DNA of 64,000 nt from Hymenobacter artigasi. GTDB taxonomy: Bacteria; Bacteroidota; Bacteroidia; Cytophagales; Hymenobacteraceae. Where the stretch lies: positions 62,001 through 126,000 of the forward strand of contig NZ_JAAVTK010000002.1 in assembly GCF_012275535.1 (NCBI RefSeq), read 5' to 3'. The translations under genes were made by a program, and so were the position numbers. Positions 63,694-64,000 of the stretch are shown here, piece after piece (position 1 is the stretch's first letter; every line of letters begins with the position of its first letter). The notes below the pieces were generated by a model. It worked only from the letters and a program-made list of their open reading frames with translations, did no database searches and was not told the DNA's origin.

Positions 63694-64000
63694 TTACTGC
63701 TTGTCCCGGCGCTTCGTGAGCGTGACGCGGGCGCGGTGGCAGATGCCGCCCAGCGGCGGATTGAACTTGCTCACGCTGACTTTCACCTTGCGCACGTGCG
63801 GCAGCTCGGCCGTAATGCGGTCGAGCACGCGGTGGGCTACGTGCTCCAGCAGGCGGGCAGGAGCGCGCATTTCCTCGGCCACGAGGCGGTAGAGAATTTC
63901 GTAGTTCACCGTCTGCTGCAGCTTATCAGACTCGCCGGCGGCCAGCAAATCGGTTTTGATGTAGAGGTCGACGCCGTACTTATTGCCGATTTTCTGCTCT
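63694..64000 (-). CDS. folB: Dihydroneopterin aldolase, 5' end outside the window
   Basis: The visible part reads EQKIGNKYGVDLYIKTDLLA, then NYEILYRLVAEEMRAPARLL, EHVAHRVLDRITAELPHVRK and VKVSVSKFNPPLGGICHRARVTL. This is the C-terminal 100 residues of FolB: the Tyr in NYE and the Lys in VSKFNPP are conserved catalytic positions. It converts dihydroneopterin to 6-hydroxymethyl-dihydropterin in folate synthesis. A short in-frame start seen at 63948 is internal and should not be used; the true start is beyond position 64000. Confidence 0.9.
   Translation of the reverse strand, partial: EQKIGNKYGVDLYIKTDLLAAGESDKLQQTVNYEILYRLVAEEMRAPARLLEHVAHRVLDRITAELPHVRKVKVSVSKFNPPLGGICHRARVTLTKRRDKQ

Overview
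The window reads as a chromosomal segment of a GC-rich Bacteroidota bacterium, most likely a Hymenobacter-type member of the Cytophagales. The support is a C-terminal type IX secretion sorting domain on an exported propeller protein, a CarboxypepD_reg/TonB-style envelope repertoire, LytS/LytTR and BlaI/M56 regulators, a two-subunit methylmalonyl-CoA mutase with MeaB, DUF5723/DUF5916 proteins, and high GC with AT-rich gaps between genes. The genus is an inference; no rRNA or tRNA gene was seen.

Layout. 0-4 kb: end of a Uma2-like gene, dnaA, and a 5'-nucleotidase split into separate catalytic-domain and C-terminal-domain genes. 4-8.6 kb: methylmalonyl-CoA mutase small and large subunits, a hypothetical gene and a Fic-type N-terminal remnant. 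9-13.5 kb: T9SS cargo propeller, TonB-like protein, ankyrin protein, membrane DnaJ-domain protein. 13.6-24.7 kb: urease region, with ureD on the plus strand, then an outer-membrane barrel gene divergent from a LytS/LytTR two-component pair, then ureG-ureF-ureC-(inserted gene)-ureAB fusion-nickel transporter on the minus strand; no ureE was found. 25-31 kb: gltB-gltD glutamate synthase. 31-36.5 kb: hypothetical lipoprotein, a 39-codon small gene, SulP transporter, propeller lipoprotein, FAD reductase. 36.5-41.5 kb: two tandem GAF proteins, dxr, rseP, DUF6702. 41.5-47.1 kb: accessory stretch with a frameshifted gene, a decayed IS1182-like transposase, an AT-rich CPBP protease gene and a DUF4386 gene. 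47-60 kb: DUF2461, YncE/phosphoesterase fusion, L,D-transpeptidase, GT87 glycosyltransferase, propeller, DUF5723, meaB, DUF5916. 60-64 kb: M56 peptidase/BlaI pair with a triple operator, and the C-terminal part of folB.

The most unusual property is the density of long palindromic repeats. About 18 copies from several unrelated sequence families sit, with two exceptions, overlapping or within about 25 bp of a stop codon, and several supply the stop codon itself. One copy sits in frame inside the large methylmalonyl-CoA mutase subunit, in the linker before the B12-binding domain; another occupies nearly all of the divergent gap between a DUF5723 gene and meaB. A different 138-bp repeat occurs twice in opposite orientations 16 kb apart.

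Metabolically, MutA/MutB and MeaB form one propionyl/succinyl-CoA module although 47 kb apart; urease releases ammonium that GltBD and glutamine synthetase (not in the window) could assimilate; Dxr and the FAD reductase both touch isoprenoid metabolism.
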